Both the position numbers and the translations under genes were made by a program. The notes under the pieces were generated by a model, which was not told the origin of the DNA, made no database searches, and saw nothing but the letters and a program-made list of their open reading frames with translations. Shown piece by piece: positions 22,168-29,495 of a DNA stretch of 30,169 nucleotides. The stretch lies in the NCBI GenBank assembly GCA_023394655.1, contig JAEXAG010000032.1, forward strand, positions 1 through 30,169. Direction: 5' to 3'. This DNA comes from Pseudomonadota bacterium. Its GTDB lineage: Bacteria; Pseudomonadota; Gammaproteobacteria; Xanthomonadales; Xanthomonadaceae. Each line of letters starts with the position of its first letter. Within the stretch, counting starts at the first letter, position 1.

Positions 22168-24141
22168 TCAGAGCTGGCTTTCGGCCACGATGATCCGCAG
22201 GCGCTTGCGCATGGCCGCGATGTAGGCGCGCGCCGCCTGGTCGCCATCGGCCGCGGCCAGCTGCTGGCTCAGCATCGCCTTCTCCTGCTCGGGGACTTCA
22301 GCCGGATCGGTCGCGTGCACCGCATCCACCTGGAAGACCAGCCAGGCGCCGTCGGGCATGCGGATCTTGCCGCCGGTACCGGCAGCCGCACTCGGTGCCG
22401 GGGCGTTGAAGATCGCCCGCGCGGCTTCCGGCGTGGGCAGGTTGGCGGCGCGCACCAGGCCCGGCATCGGCTGCACGTGCAACTGCTTCGCCGCCGCCAG
22501 CGTCGCCAGCGACTCGCCCTTGCGGACCGCGGCGGCCAGCTCCTCGGCGATGCCTTCGGCCGCCTTGCTCGCGCGTTCGGCGCGCACGTCGGCGATCACC
22601 CGCTCGCGCACTTCGGCCAGCGGCAGCGGCTTCTCGGGCGAGTGGCCGACCACGCGAACCAGCACGCTGCGCTCGGGCGCGACTTCGATCGGATCACTGA
22701 CGCTGCCATCGCCGATGCGCTGCTCGGAGAAAATCTCGCGCTGCACGGCGGGCACGGCCATCACGCCTTCGCCGGCGTCCTTCGGCACCGGGCCGCTCTT
22801 CTGCACCGGCAACTGGTGGCGCGCGGCGATCTCGACGAAGCCGGACGGGTTCTTCATCAGCTCGTCCACCAACTGGCCGAGCAGCTCGTTGTAGGCGCGC
22901 TCGCGGCCACCGGCCATCGCTTCCTGGCGCAGCTCGTCACGCACTTCCTCGAACGGGCGCACGGTACCCGGACGCACTTCCACCACGCGGATCACGTGCA
23001 GGCCGAAATCGGTGCGGACCGGGCCGACGATGCTGCCGGCCTCGCCCTCGAACGCGGCATCCTCGAACGGCTTGGTCATCGCGCCATTGCGCTCGAGCCA
23101 ACCCAGATCGCCACCCTGCGGAGCGGAGCCCGGGTCACCCGGATTGGCCCGCGCAAGCGCGGCGAAATCGGCGCCACCGCGGGCCTGCTGCGCCAGCGCG
23201 GCGGCCTTGTCCTCGGCGGCCTTGCGCGCGGCGGCATCGGCACCGGCTTCCAGCGGGACCAGGATATGCGCGATGCGGCGCTGCTCGGCGCTGCCGTACT
23301 TGGCGCGGTTTTCCTCGTAGTTGGCGCGCAGCTGGGCATCGTGCGGCACCGAGGGCTCGAGCCGGCTGGCATCCACCTCGATGTACTCCACTTCCACCGT
23401 TTCCGGCGCACGGTATTCGGCGGCGTGCGAGGTGTAGCGGGCCTGGATATCGGCATCGGCCACCTCGGACGCGTTGTCGAACAGCTGCGGCACCAGCGCG
23501 AAGGTGACGTCGCGCTTCTCGAACATGAGCTTCAGCATGCGGTCGCGCTCGCCGGGGGTGGCGAAGCCGGTGCGGAACAAGGTGCCGACCAGCGAGTTGG
23601 TCAGCAGGTCCGCGCGCACGCGCTCCTGGAACTGCAGGGGCGACATGGGCGGATTGGAGGCCGCCAGCAGGCTCTGGTAGCGCTCCAGGTTGAAACGGCC
23701 TTCCACCTGGAAATCGGGGATGGAGCGGATTTCGCGCTGGATCCTCTCGCCCGGGATGACGATGCCGGCATCGCGCGCGGCCATCTGCATGATGCGCTGG
23801 TCGATGAGGCTTTCCAGCACCCGGCGCTTGTTCTCCGGCGATTCGAAGGTGCGGTTGTCGAAGGCGTCGCCCTGCTCGCGGCGCGCGGCCTGGCGCTCGA
23901 GGTCGAAGCGGTTGCGGAATTCCTGCAGATCGATTTCCTCGCTGTCCCAGAACACCGACATCGGCCACCACGCGGGCGCGGACTGCCACCAGGACGGCGG
24001 CGTCTGGATGCGTGCGGCGTAGTTCTCGGCGCCACGGGACATGTAATCGTTCACGCCGAACAGGGCGAACGGGACGATCAGGATGCCCAGGATGACGGTG
24101 GCGACCCAGCCACTGGATTTTTCGCGCAACGCTTGCAGCAT
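22168..24141 (-). CDS. ppiD: Periplasmic folding chaperone PpiD (SurA_N-like domain plus parvulin)
   Basis: PpiD is anchored in the inner membrane at the Sec translocon and helps fold outgoing proteins. The 657-residue product has one N-terminal helix (about 12-30, WVATVILGILIVPFALFGVN) and then a large periplasmic part. A chaperone domain follows (ESLIDQRIMQMAARDAGI, IRSIPDFQVEGRFNLERYQSL). The parvulin domain is in the middle: RIAHILVPLEAG, GGDLGWLERNGAM, KPFEDAAFE, VRTDFGLHVIRV. Between YAARIQ and EIDLQEFRNRF there is a Trp/Pro-rich insert of about 20 residues (TPPSWWQSAPAWWPMSVFW) that E. coli PpiD lacks. It lies 57 bases downstream of mltB on the same strand and may be co-transcribed. 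Confidence 0.93.
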   Translation of the reverse strand: MLQALREKSSGWVATVILGILIVPFALFGVNDYMSRGAENYAARIQTPPSWWQSAPAWWPMSVFWDSEEIDLQEFRNRFDLERQAARREQGDAFDNRTFESPENKRRVLESLIDQRIMQMAARDAGIVIPGERIQREIRSIPDFQVEGRFNLERYQSLLAASNPPMSPLQFQERVRADLLTNSLVGTLFRTGFATPGERDRMLKLMFEKRDVTFALVPQLFDNASEVADADIQARYTSHAAEYRAPETVEVEYIEVDASRLEPSVPHDAQLRANYEENRAKYGSAEQRRIAHILVPLEAGADAAARKAAEDKAAALAQQARGGADFAALARANPGDPGSAPQGGDLGWLERNGAMTKPFEDAAFEGEAGSIVGPVRTDFGLHVIRVVEVRPGTVRPFEEVRDELRQEAMAGGRERAYNELLGQLVDELMKNPSGFVEIAARHQLPVQKSGPVPKDAGEGVMAVPAVQREIFSEQRIGDGSVSDPIEVAPERSVLVRVVGHSPEKPLPLAEVRERVIADVRAERASKAAEGIAEELAAAVRKGESLATLAAAKQLHVQPMPGLVRAANLPTPEAARAIFNAPAPSAAAGTGGKIRMPDGAWLVFQVDAVHATDPAEVPEQEKAMLSQQLAAADGDQAARAYIAAMRKRLRIIVAESQL

Positions 24142-24198
24142 GACGGTTCCGGCAGGACTTGACGTAGCCGAACAGTGTAGAGCCTCGGCCGGGGATTT

Positions 24199-25512
24199 TC
24201 AGCGGCCGGCGCGCAGGGCCTCCAGCAGCTTCGTTCCGGCCCGCCCATCCGCCGGCCAGCCCAAGCGGGCCTGTTCGCGGCGAACCGCCTCGCGGCTGGC
24301 CGTACCGATGATCCCGTCGATTGCGCCGATCTCGTGCCCGCGGGCCGCCAGCAGGCGCTGCAGCTCCATGCGCTCGTCGCGGCCCAGGCCGGGATCGTCC
24401 GTCGGCCAGGCGGCGACCAGGCCGGGCTCGTCCCGGAGCGCATTGGCCAGGAGCGCGATGGCCAGCGCGTAGCTCTCCGCGGCGTTGTAGCTGTAGATCG
24501 CATCGTAATTGCGGAACACGATGAATGCCGGGCCGTCCATGCCGGTCGGCACCAGCACCGCGGAGCGGGTGTCCGGCGGCAGCGTGAAGGGCTGGCCATC
24601 CATGCGGGCCACGCCCAGCGCCTGCCATTCGCGCAGGGTCTTGCGCTTGGTGCGGCCAGCCAACGCGGGGTTGAAGCCGGCCGGCAGGCGAACCTCGTGC
24701 CCCCAGGGCTGGCCGCTGCGCCAGCCGGAGCGGGCCAGGTAATTGGCGGTGGAGCCGAGTGCATCGGGGATGCTGCCGACGAGGTCGCGGCGGCCATCGC
24801 CATCGAAATCGACCGCGATCCGGTTGTAGGTGGACGGCATGAACTGGGTGTGCCCGAAAGCGCCGGCCCAGGAGCCGCGCAGGTCATCGACCGCGACATC
24901 GCCACGCTGGACGATCTTCAGCACCTCGAAGAACTCGCTGCGGAAGAAGGGCTGGCGCCGACCGAAGCAGGCCAGCGTACCCAGCGATTGCAGCAGCGGG
25001 CGACGGCCGAAATTCTGGCCGTAGTCACTCTCCACGCCCCATACCGCGACGACGGTGGCGGGATCCACCCCGAATCGGGCCTCCACCTCGCGCAGCAAGC
25101 CGGCATGCGCCTGCAGTCGCTCGCGACCTTCGCGGATGCGGCGGGAATCGACCAGTGCGGCGAGGTAATCCCAGAGCGGCGTCGAGAACTCCGGCTGGCG
25201 GTCGAGCAGGGGCAGCACGCCCATGTCCGGCACCACGGCCGCGGCGTGGCGATCGAAGGCATCGGCCGACACTCCGGTCGCCAGGGCCGGCGCACGCAGG
25301 CCGGCCATGCATTGCTGGAACTGGGCGGCCTGCCCGGCATCGGCGGCGACCACCGCAGGCGCGGCTGGCCGCGCGGGTGGCGGCGGCGCTTCCGGCGCGG
25401 GCGACGCTGCCTCCACCACGGGGACCGGCAGCGGCTCCTGCACCGGCGGCGCGGCACAGGCGGCAAGGATGCTGCCGAGGGCAAGGACGACAAGCGGACG
25501 GATCGGCTTCAT
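24199..25512 (-). CDS. mltB: Lytic murein transglycosylase B-like lipoprotein with PG-binding domain
   Basis: A GH103 lytic transglycosylase, 437 residues. The signal ends in a lipobox (LAAC, Cys19), so it is a lipoprotein. A Pro/Ala-rich linker (about 20-60) precedes the SLT_2 domain: FGVDPATVVAVWGVESDYGQ with catalytic Glu161, RPLLQSLGTLACFGRRQPFF, SWAGAFGHTQFMPSTYNRIA, DFDGDGRRDLVGSIPDALGS and GQPWGHEVRLP. The last about 65 residues (LGRDERMELQRLLAARGHEI, DGIIGTASREAVRREQARLG) form a PGBD_1 peptidoglycan-binding repeat. E. coli MltB lacks that end domain, so this is the longer type also named Slt35-like or MltB family 3; the symbol marks the family, not exact orthology. The ATG at 25512 was chosen for the lipobox spacing. 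Confidence 0.88.
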   Translation of the reverse strand: MKPIRPLVVLALGSILAACAAPPVQEPLPVPVVEAASPAPEAPPPPARPAAPAVVAADAGQAAQFQQCMAGLRAPALATGVSADAFDRHAAAVVPDMGVLPLLDRQPEFSTPLWDYLAALVDSRRIREGRERLQAHAGLLREVEARFGVDPATVVAVWGVESDYGQNFGRRPLLQSLGTLACFGRRQPFFRSEFFEVLKIVQRGDVAVDDLRGSWAGAFGHTQFMPSTYNRIAVDFDGDGRRDLVGSIPDALGSTANYLARSGWRSGQPWGHEVRLPAGFNPALAGRTKRKTLREWQALGVARMDGQPFTLPPDTRSAVLVPTGMDGPAFIVFRNYDAIYSYNAAESYALAIALLANALRDEPGLVAAWPTDDPGLGRDERMELQRLLAARGHEIGAIDGIIGTASREAVRREQARLGWPADGRAGTKLLEALRAGR

Positions 25513-25614
25513 GGATGCGTCGGTTTCGGGCCTGCCCCGAGAATGCCAGCTTGTGCCGGTGCATGCAGCCACCGGCCTGAACCGATGACCGCCGGGATTC
25601 ACCCGTTTGCCGGA

Positions 25615-26133
25615 TCAGTCCCGACCCCGGCGCGGCATCGACTGCTCTCCCCCGCCATCGACCGGCGCGTCCTCGCCAACGAACACCGGCAGCTCGACGT
25701 TGCGGCGGAAATCGAAAATCAGATGGGTCTCGATGTGTGCCACTTCCGGCCGCTCGGTGAAGATCGCCAGCGTGAGCTCGCGCAGATGATCGGCATCGCG
25801 GGCCCCCAGATGGACGAGGAAATCGTTGGCGCCCGCAAGATGGTAGAACGCCAGCACCTCGCGGCAGCCGTGAAGATGCGCGGTGAAGGCATCCAGCAAC
25901 TCGCGTGAATGCCTGACCAGCCGCACCGCGACCATCGCCTGCAGCCCGATCCCCAGCGCGCGCGGCGAAAGCTCGGCGTGGTAGCCCAGGATCGCCTTCG
26001 ATTCATGCAGCCGGCGCACCCGCTCCAGCGCGGTGGACGGCGCGATGCCGGTCTTTTCCGCGAGATCCTTGTTCGGAAGCCGCGCATTCTTCCGCAACAG
26101 CCGCAACAGCGCGATGTCGATTCGGTCCAGCAT
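25615..26133 (-). CDS. Lrp/AsnC family transcriptional regulator
   Basis: A 172-residue regulator. Residues about 1-55 form the winged helix-turn-helix (LDRIDIALLRLLRKNARLPN, LAEKTGIAPSTALERVRRL), and about 60-150 the RAM ligand/oligomer domain (GYHAELSPRALGIGLQAMVA, AFYHLAGANDFLVHLGARD, VAHIETHLIFDF). The C-terminal tail is polar and not conserved. The ATG at 26133 is preferred over one at 26160 because AGGGGA lies seven bases before it and the family usually begins with LDRID. It is divergent from the methionine-gamma-lyase-like gene, the arrangement known for mdeR/mdeA in Pseudomonas putida, so it probably controls that gene in response to an amino acid. That is inference from layout. Confidence 0.9.
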   Translation of the reverse strand: MLDRIDIALLRLLRKNARLPNKDLAEKTGIAPSTALERVRRLHESKAILGYHAELSPRALGIGLQAMVAVRLVRHSRELLDAFTAHLHGCREVLAFYHLAGANDFLVHLGARDADHLRELTLAIFTERPEVAHIETHLIFDFRRNVELPVFVGEDAPVDGGGEQSMPRRGRD

Positions 26134-26155
26134 CGAAAAATCCCCTGCGATCGAA

Positions 26156-26171
26156 ATCATCTTCGGATGAT
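26156..26171. promoter_or_regulatory. Palindrome between the divergent regulator and lyase genes
   Basis: ATCATC, TTCG, GATGAT: a perfect 6-bp inverted repeat 22 bases before the regulator's start codon and 58 before the lyase start. Lrp-family regulators often bind short inverted repeats in such gaps. A weak -10 (TAGGAT, 26195-26200) for the lyase follows on the plus strand. Operator role is inferred. Confidence 0.5.
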
Positions 26172-26229
26172 CATCCCATGGCCGAAGGATTGGCTAGGAT
26201 CGGGCAACGTCGTCGAAAGGAATGCTGCA

Positions 26230-27399
26230 ATGCCGCACCCGCACCGATTCTCCACCCGCGCCGTGCATGCCGGACGCGAGGACTTCGCCGAACTCTGCAC
26301 CCACGCGCCGCCGCTGGATCTTTCCACCACCTACCCGGTGCGAGATCTCGATGCCGGCGGCGAGAGTTTCGATGCGCTGGTCGGCGGTGCGGCCACGGCC
26401 GCCAATCCGATCTACGCGCGCCTGCACAACCCGACCGTCGCCCGCACCGAACGCGCCTTGGCCGAACTCGAGGGCACCGAGGCCTGCGTGGCCTACGGCT
26501 CGGGCATGGCCGCGCTCACCGCGCTGCTGCTGGCGCGCGCGACGCACGGCCGCCACATACTGGTCGTGCGCCCGCTGTACGGGACGTCGGATCACCTGCT
26601 GGCCAGCGGCCTGCTGGGGATCGAGGCCGAGTTCGTCGAGGCCGACGAGATCGCCACGCGCCGCCGCGCGGACACCCGCCTGGTGATCATCGAAACCCCG
26701 GCCAATCCCACGCTCGACCTCGTGGACATCCGCGCCGTGGTGGCCGCGGCAGGCGACGTGCCGGTGGCGGTGGATTCCACCTTCGCCACGCCGGTGCTGC
26801 AGACGCCGGCCGCGCTCGGCGCGCGTTACGTGCTGCACAGCGCCACCAAGTTCCTCGGTGGCCACGGCGACGTGATCGCCGGCGTGGTATGCACGACGGA
26901 AGAACTCGCCGGCCCGCTGCGCACGGTGCGGGCGGCCACCGGCGCCCTGCTCCACCCGCTCGCGGCCTACCTCATCCATCGCGGCCTGCCGACGCTGGAA
27001 ATGCGCGTCGAGCGCGCGCAGGCCAATGCCGGGGTGCTGGCCGAACGCCTGGCGAACCATCCGGCCGTGGCCGCGGTGCATTACCCGGGGCTCGGCACCG
27101 TCCGCAATCCCCACTTGCTGTCATCGCAGATGCGCGGCCCGGGCTGCCTGATCTCCTTCGAGCTCAAGGGCGGCCACGATGCCGCGGCCGGCGTGATGCG
27201 CAAGGTCCGGCTGATGACGCCGGCGGTCAGCCTCGGATCGGTGGACACACTCATCCAGCATCCGGCCGGACTGACCCATCGCGTGGTGGATGCCGATGCG
27301 CGGGCGCGGCACGGCATCACCCCGGGCCTGCTGCGGCTGTCGGTGGGCATCGAGCACGTCGATGACCTGTGGGCGGATCTGGACGCCGCGCTCGCCTGA
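26230..27399 (+). CDS. PLP-dependent Cys/Met-metabolism enzyme, methionine gamma-lyase-like
   Basis: A 389-residue fold-type I PLP enzyme of the Cys/Met-metabolism family, which splits or makes C-S bonds in methionine, cystathionine or homocysteine. Seen: YARLHNPT (Tyr62, Arg64, binding the PLP phosphate of the partner subunit), YGSGMAALTALLLA, RPLYGTSDH (Tyr117), ETPANPTLDLVD, VDSTFATP (Asp182) and LHSATKFLGGHGDVIAGV (Lys207, the PLP Schiff-base lysine), then GSVDTLIQHPAGLTHR. Family members split by reaction. The SATKFLGGHGD block and the divergent Lrp gene favour methionine gamma-lyase. The Cys that classic enzymes have three residues after the active Tyr (P. putida Cys116) is not present: Thr119 and Ser120 are there instead, so substrate may differ. 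AAAGGAA lies eight bases before the ATG. Confidence 0.9.
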   Translation: MPHPHRFSTRAVHAGREDFAELCTHAPPLDLSTTYPVRDLDAGGESFDALVGGAATAANPIYARLHNPTVARTERALAELEGTEACVAYGSGMAALTALLLARATHGRHILVVRPLYGTSDHLLASGLLGIEAEFVEADEIATRRRADTRLVIIETPANPTLDLVDIRAVVAAAGDVPVAVDSTFATPVLQTPAALGARYVLHSATKFLGGHGDVIAGVVCTTEELAGPLRTVRAATGALLHPLAAYLIHRGLPTLEMRVERAQANAGVLAERLANHPAVAAVHYPGLGTVRNPHLLSSQMRGPGCLISFELKGGHDAAAGVMRKVRLMTPAVSLGSVDTLIQHPAGLTHRVVDADARARHGITPGLLRLSVGIEHVDDLWADLDAALA

Positions 27400-27421
27400 C
27401 TTCTCCCCGGTCCCCAATGCA

Positions 27422-27445
27422 GAAGGCCGCCCGGAGGCGGCCTTC
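27422..27445. terminator. Likely terminator after the lyase gene
   Basis: A perfect 10-bp stem GAAGGCCGCC with GGCGGCCTTC around the loop CGGA, 22 bases after the lyase stop and 20 before the stop of the converging DUF937 gene. The following T-run is short (CCGTTTC), so ending may be partial. Confidence 0.65.
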
Positions 27446-27465
27446 CCGTTTCACCGGTTCAAAAC

Positions 27466-28095
27466 TCAGCGTTTGCCGCCGAGGATCGAACCGCCCATGC
27501 GCATGAGGTCGGAGAGGCCGAACTGGCCATCGCCGTCCTGATCGAGCACCGCGCCGAGCAGGCCGCCGCCGATGCCGCCTTCCTGACGGACTTGGCGTGC
27601 CTCGCCGCCGAGCAGGTCGCCCAGCACGTTGGCGGAAGGCGCCGCGGCCGTGGCCTGCTGGCCACTGCCGAACATGCGTCGTGCAAGGTAGGCCATCACG
27701 ATCGGTGCCAGCATCTTCATCAGCATTTGCGCCTTGTCGTTGCCGATGCCGGTGGCCTGGCCCAGGCCCTGGGCCGCCTGCGCCTGACGGGCACCGAAGA
27801 CGTGGCCGAGGATGCCGGCACCATCGGCATGGCGGCCCTGAGAACCGCCAAGCACCGCACCGAGCACGTCGGCGAGTCCACCGCCGCCGGCGGCGTGATC
27901 ACGACCGAGCGCGCCGAGCAGGGCCTGCGCGCCCTGCGGCTGGCTTGCGTTGCGGCCCATCGCGCCGAGGATCAGCGGCAGCGCCGCGGCCACCGCGCCC
28001 GACACCTGGCTCTGGTCGAGGCCGAGTTGCTGCGATATTTGCTGGATCGGTGCGCCGGACAACTGGGTAAGGAGATCGTCGGTCAGGGTGCTCAT
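27466..28095 (-). CDS. DUF937 domain protein with a C-terminal EF-hand-like loop
   Basis: A 209-residue protein without signal peptide. The DUF937 region (about 1-140) is Ala/Gly/Leu/Gln-rich: LLTQLSGAPIQQISQQLGLD, then VAAALPLILGAMGRNA, then a Gly/His-rich middle and MLMKMLAPIVMAYLARRMFG. Its function is unknown; the related YidB group is also uncharacterised. Near the end residues 185-196 read D-Q-D-G-D-G-Q-F-G-L-S-D, which fits the EF-hand calcium loop (Asp at 1, 3, 5, Gly at 6, hydrophobic at 8, acidic at 12). Only one such loop is present, while working EF-hands are usually paired, so dimer pairing would be needed. The product ends GGSILGGKR. It is transcribed away from the PPC-repeat gene. 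Confidence 0.85.
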   Translation of the reverse strand: MSTLTDDLLTQLSGAPIQQISQQLGLDQSQVSGAVAAALPLILGAMGRNASQPQGAQALLGALGRDHAAGGGGLADVLGAVLGGSQGRHADGAGILGHVFGARQAQAAQGLGQATGIGNDKAQMLMKMLAPIVMAYLARRMFGSGQQATAAAPSANVLGDLLGGEARQVRQEGGIGGGLLGAVLDQDGDGQFGLSDLMRMGGSILGGKR

Positions 28096-28166
28096 CGCGG
28101 CCTCGTGTGTGGCATGGGAGATGGTTCCACCTTACTCCGATGGCGCGTCAAGGAAACGCATCCGGG

Positions 28167-28234
28167 CATCCGTCATGACGCATCTGGGGTTTGTCATGGA
28201 AAGAGAGTACAACTGACATCCCAACATCCGTCAT
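28167..28234. repeat. Two copies of CATCCGTCAT before the PPC-repeat gene
   Basis: The 10-mer CATCCGTCAT occurs at 28167-28176 and 28225-28234, in the gap between the divergent DUF937 and PPC genes. The first copy overlaps the 10-bp palindrome CGTCATGACG (28171-28180). They could be regulator sites, or chance. Confidence 0.4.
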
Positions 28235-28244
28235 CGGACCCGCC

Positions 28245-29381
28245 ATGCCCCGAATTCTTCCGCTTGCCGCCGCGCTGATCGCCAGCCTGGCACTCCCCGC
28301 CCTTGCCCAACAGCCGCGCACGATCCGCGCAGGCGAAACCGTCAGTGGCGAAATCACCCGGAACACGCCCAAGGAGGAGGATGGCACCGGCTACGTCCTG
28401 CACCAATATCGCGGCACGCCTGGCGAACGCATCCTGGTCGAGCTGAAATCCGCGGACTTCGATGCCTTCCTGACGATCGGAAACCGCCATACCGAACCCG
28501 GCTGCAGCGATTGCCGCCGCGACGACGATGGCGGCGGTGGCACCGACAGCCGCCTGCGCCATGCCCTGCCCGCCAGCGGCGAAGTGCAGATCCGCGCCGG
28601 CATGGTCAATTCCGGCGGCGCCGGCCGCTACACGCTTTCGGTTTCGCCGCTGCCGCCTCCGGTCGCACCGCGACCGCGCGCCCTCGCTGTCGGCCAGCAA
28701 GTGGAAGGCCAGCTTGGCAACGCCTCCTCGCTGGACGACGAGGACCGCCCCTATGAACTGTGGACGCTTCAGGGCCAGCCCGGCAAGACACTGGTGCTGC
28801 GCATGGACTCGGATGCACTGGATCCGGTGCTGCAGTTCGGCCGATGGAACGGCAGCGATTTCACCAAGCAGGCGGAGGATGACGACGGCGGCCAGGGCCT
28901 CAATGCGCGCCTGCGCGTGCAGCTGGATGCCGAGGGACGCGGCGCGGTCCGCGCGATCGCCTTCGGCAACGGCAATGGCAGCTATCGCCTGAGCGCTCGC
29001 GAAGTCACGCCCCCGCCCGCAGTGCGCATCAGCGACATCGGCATTGGCGATTCGGTGCAGGGACGGCTGGAATCCGGCGACAGCTTCGCCGGCGACGAGG
29101 ATGCCTATTTCGACGTGTTCCGCATCCGCGGCAAGGCCGGGCAGCGGGTCATGGTTCGCCTGGACTCCTCCGATTTCGACACCGTGCTGCGCTGGGGCGT
29201 GATGGATGGCAACGTGCTGATCCAGGACAGCGAGGATGACGATGGCGGCGGCGGCACCAACTCGCGCCTGACCGTGACCCTCGATGCCGCGGGCGAAGGC
29301 CGGTTGGTGGTCGGCTCGATCGGCGCGGGCGAAGGGGCTTACACGCTCTCCGTGGTCAACGCCCCACGCGCCGCACGCTGA
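28245..29381 (+). CDS. Exported protein of three PPC-like repeats
   Basis: A 378-residue secreted protein with signal peptide MPRILPLAAALIASLALPAL (cut after Ala21). The rest is three tandem domains of the bacterial pre-peptidase C-terminal (PPC) kind, each a beta-sandwich opening with G-x-x-V-x-G-x-(L/I) and closing with YTLSV or YRLSA. Each has the same acidic loop: DDDGGGGTDSRL at 93, DDDGGQGLNARL at 212 and DDDGGGGTNSRL at 331, exactly 119 residues apart. Such loops suggest calcium. PPC domains usually hang on secreted proteases; here no enzyme domain is attached. A Cys pair (Cys87, Cys90) occurs only in the first repeat. The ATG at 28245 was chosen for the signal peptide; the longer frame from 28191 was rejected. 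Role unknown, perhaps binding or adhesion outside the cell. Confidence 0.88.
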   Translation: MPRILPLAAALIASLALPALAQQPRTIRAGETVSGEITRNTPKEEDGTGYVLHQYRGTPGERILVELKSADFDAFLTIGNRHTEPGCSDCRRDDDGGGGTDSRLRHALPASGEVQIRAGMVNSGGAGRYTLSVSPLPPPVAPRPRALAVGQQVEGQLGNASSLDDEDRPYELWTLQGQPGKTLVLRMDSDALDPVLQFGRWNGSDFTKQAEDDDGGQGLNARLRVQLDAEGRGAVRAIAFGNGNGSYRLSAREVTPPPAVRISDIGIGDSVQGRLESGDSFAGDEDAYFDVFRIRGKAGQRVMVRLDSSDFDTVLRWGVMDGNVLIQDSEDDDGGGGTNSRLTVTLDAAGEGRLVVGSIGAGEGAYTLSVVNAPRAAR

Positions 29382-29394
29382 GACCGCCGGCAGC

Positions 29395-29434
29395 GGGCGA
29401 GGGAGTTCCGATGCGCGCATCGCCCCCCTCGCCC
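29395..29434. terminator. Large hairpin between converging genes, weak terminator candidate
   Basis: Outer stem GGGCGAGGG (29395-29403) with CCCTCGCCC (29426-29434); inside lies the perfect palindrome GATGCGCGCATC (29410-29421). It begins 14 bases after the PPC-gene stop. There is no T-run, so it is not a classic intrinsic terminator, though it could protect or end both converging messages. Confidence 0.4.
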
Positions 29435-29495
29435 ACCCATCCCCGGTCTGGCAGCCGCCATGCCGCGCGCCGGGCGGGCGACACTCCCTGGCGGC

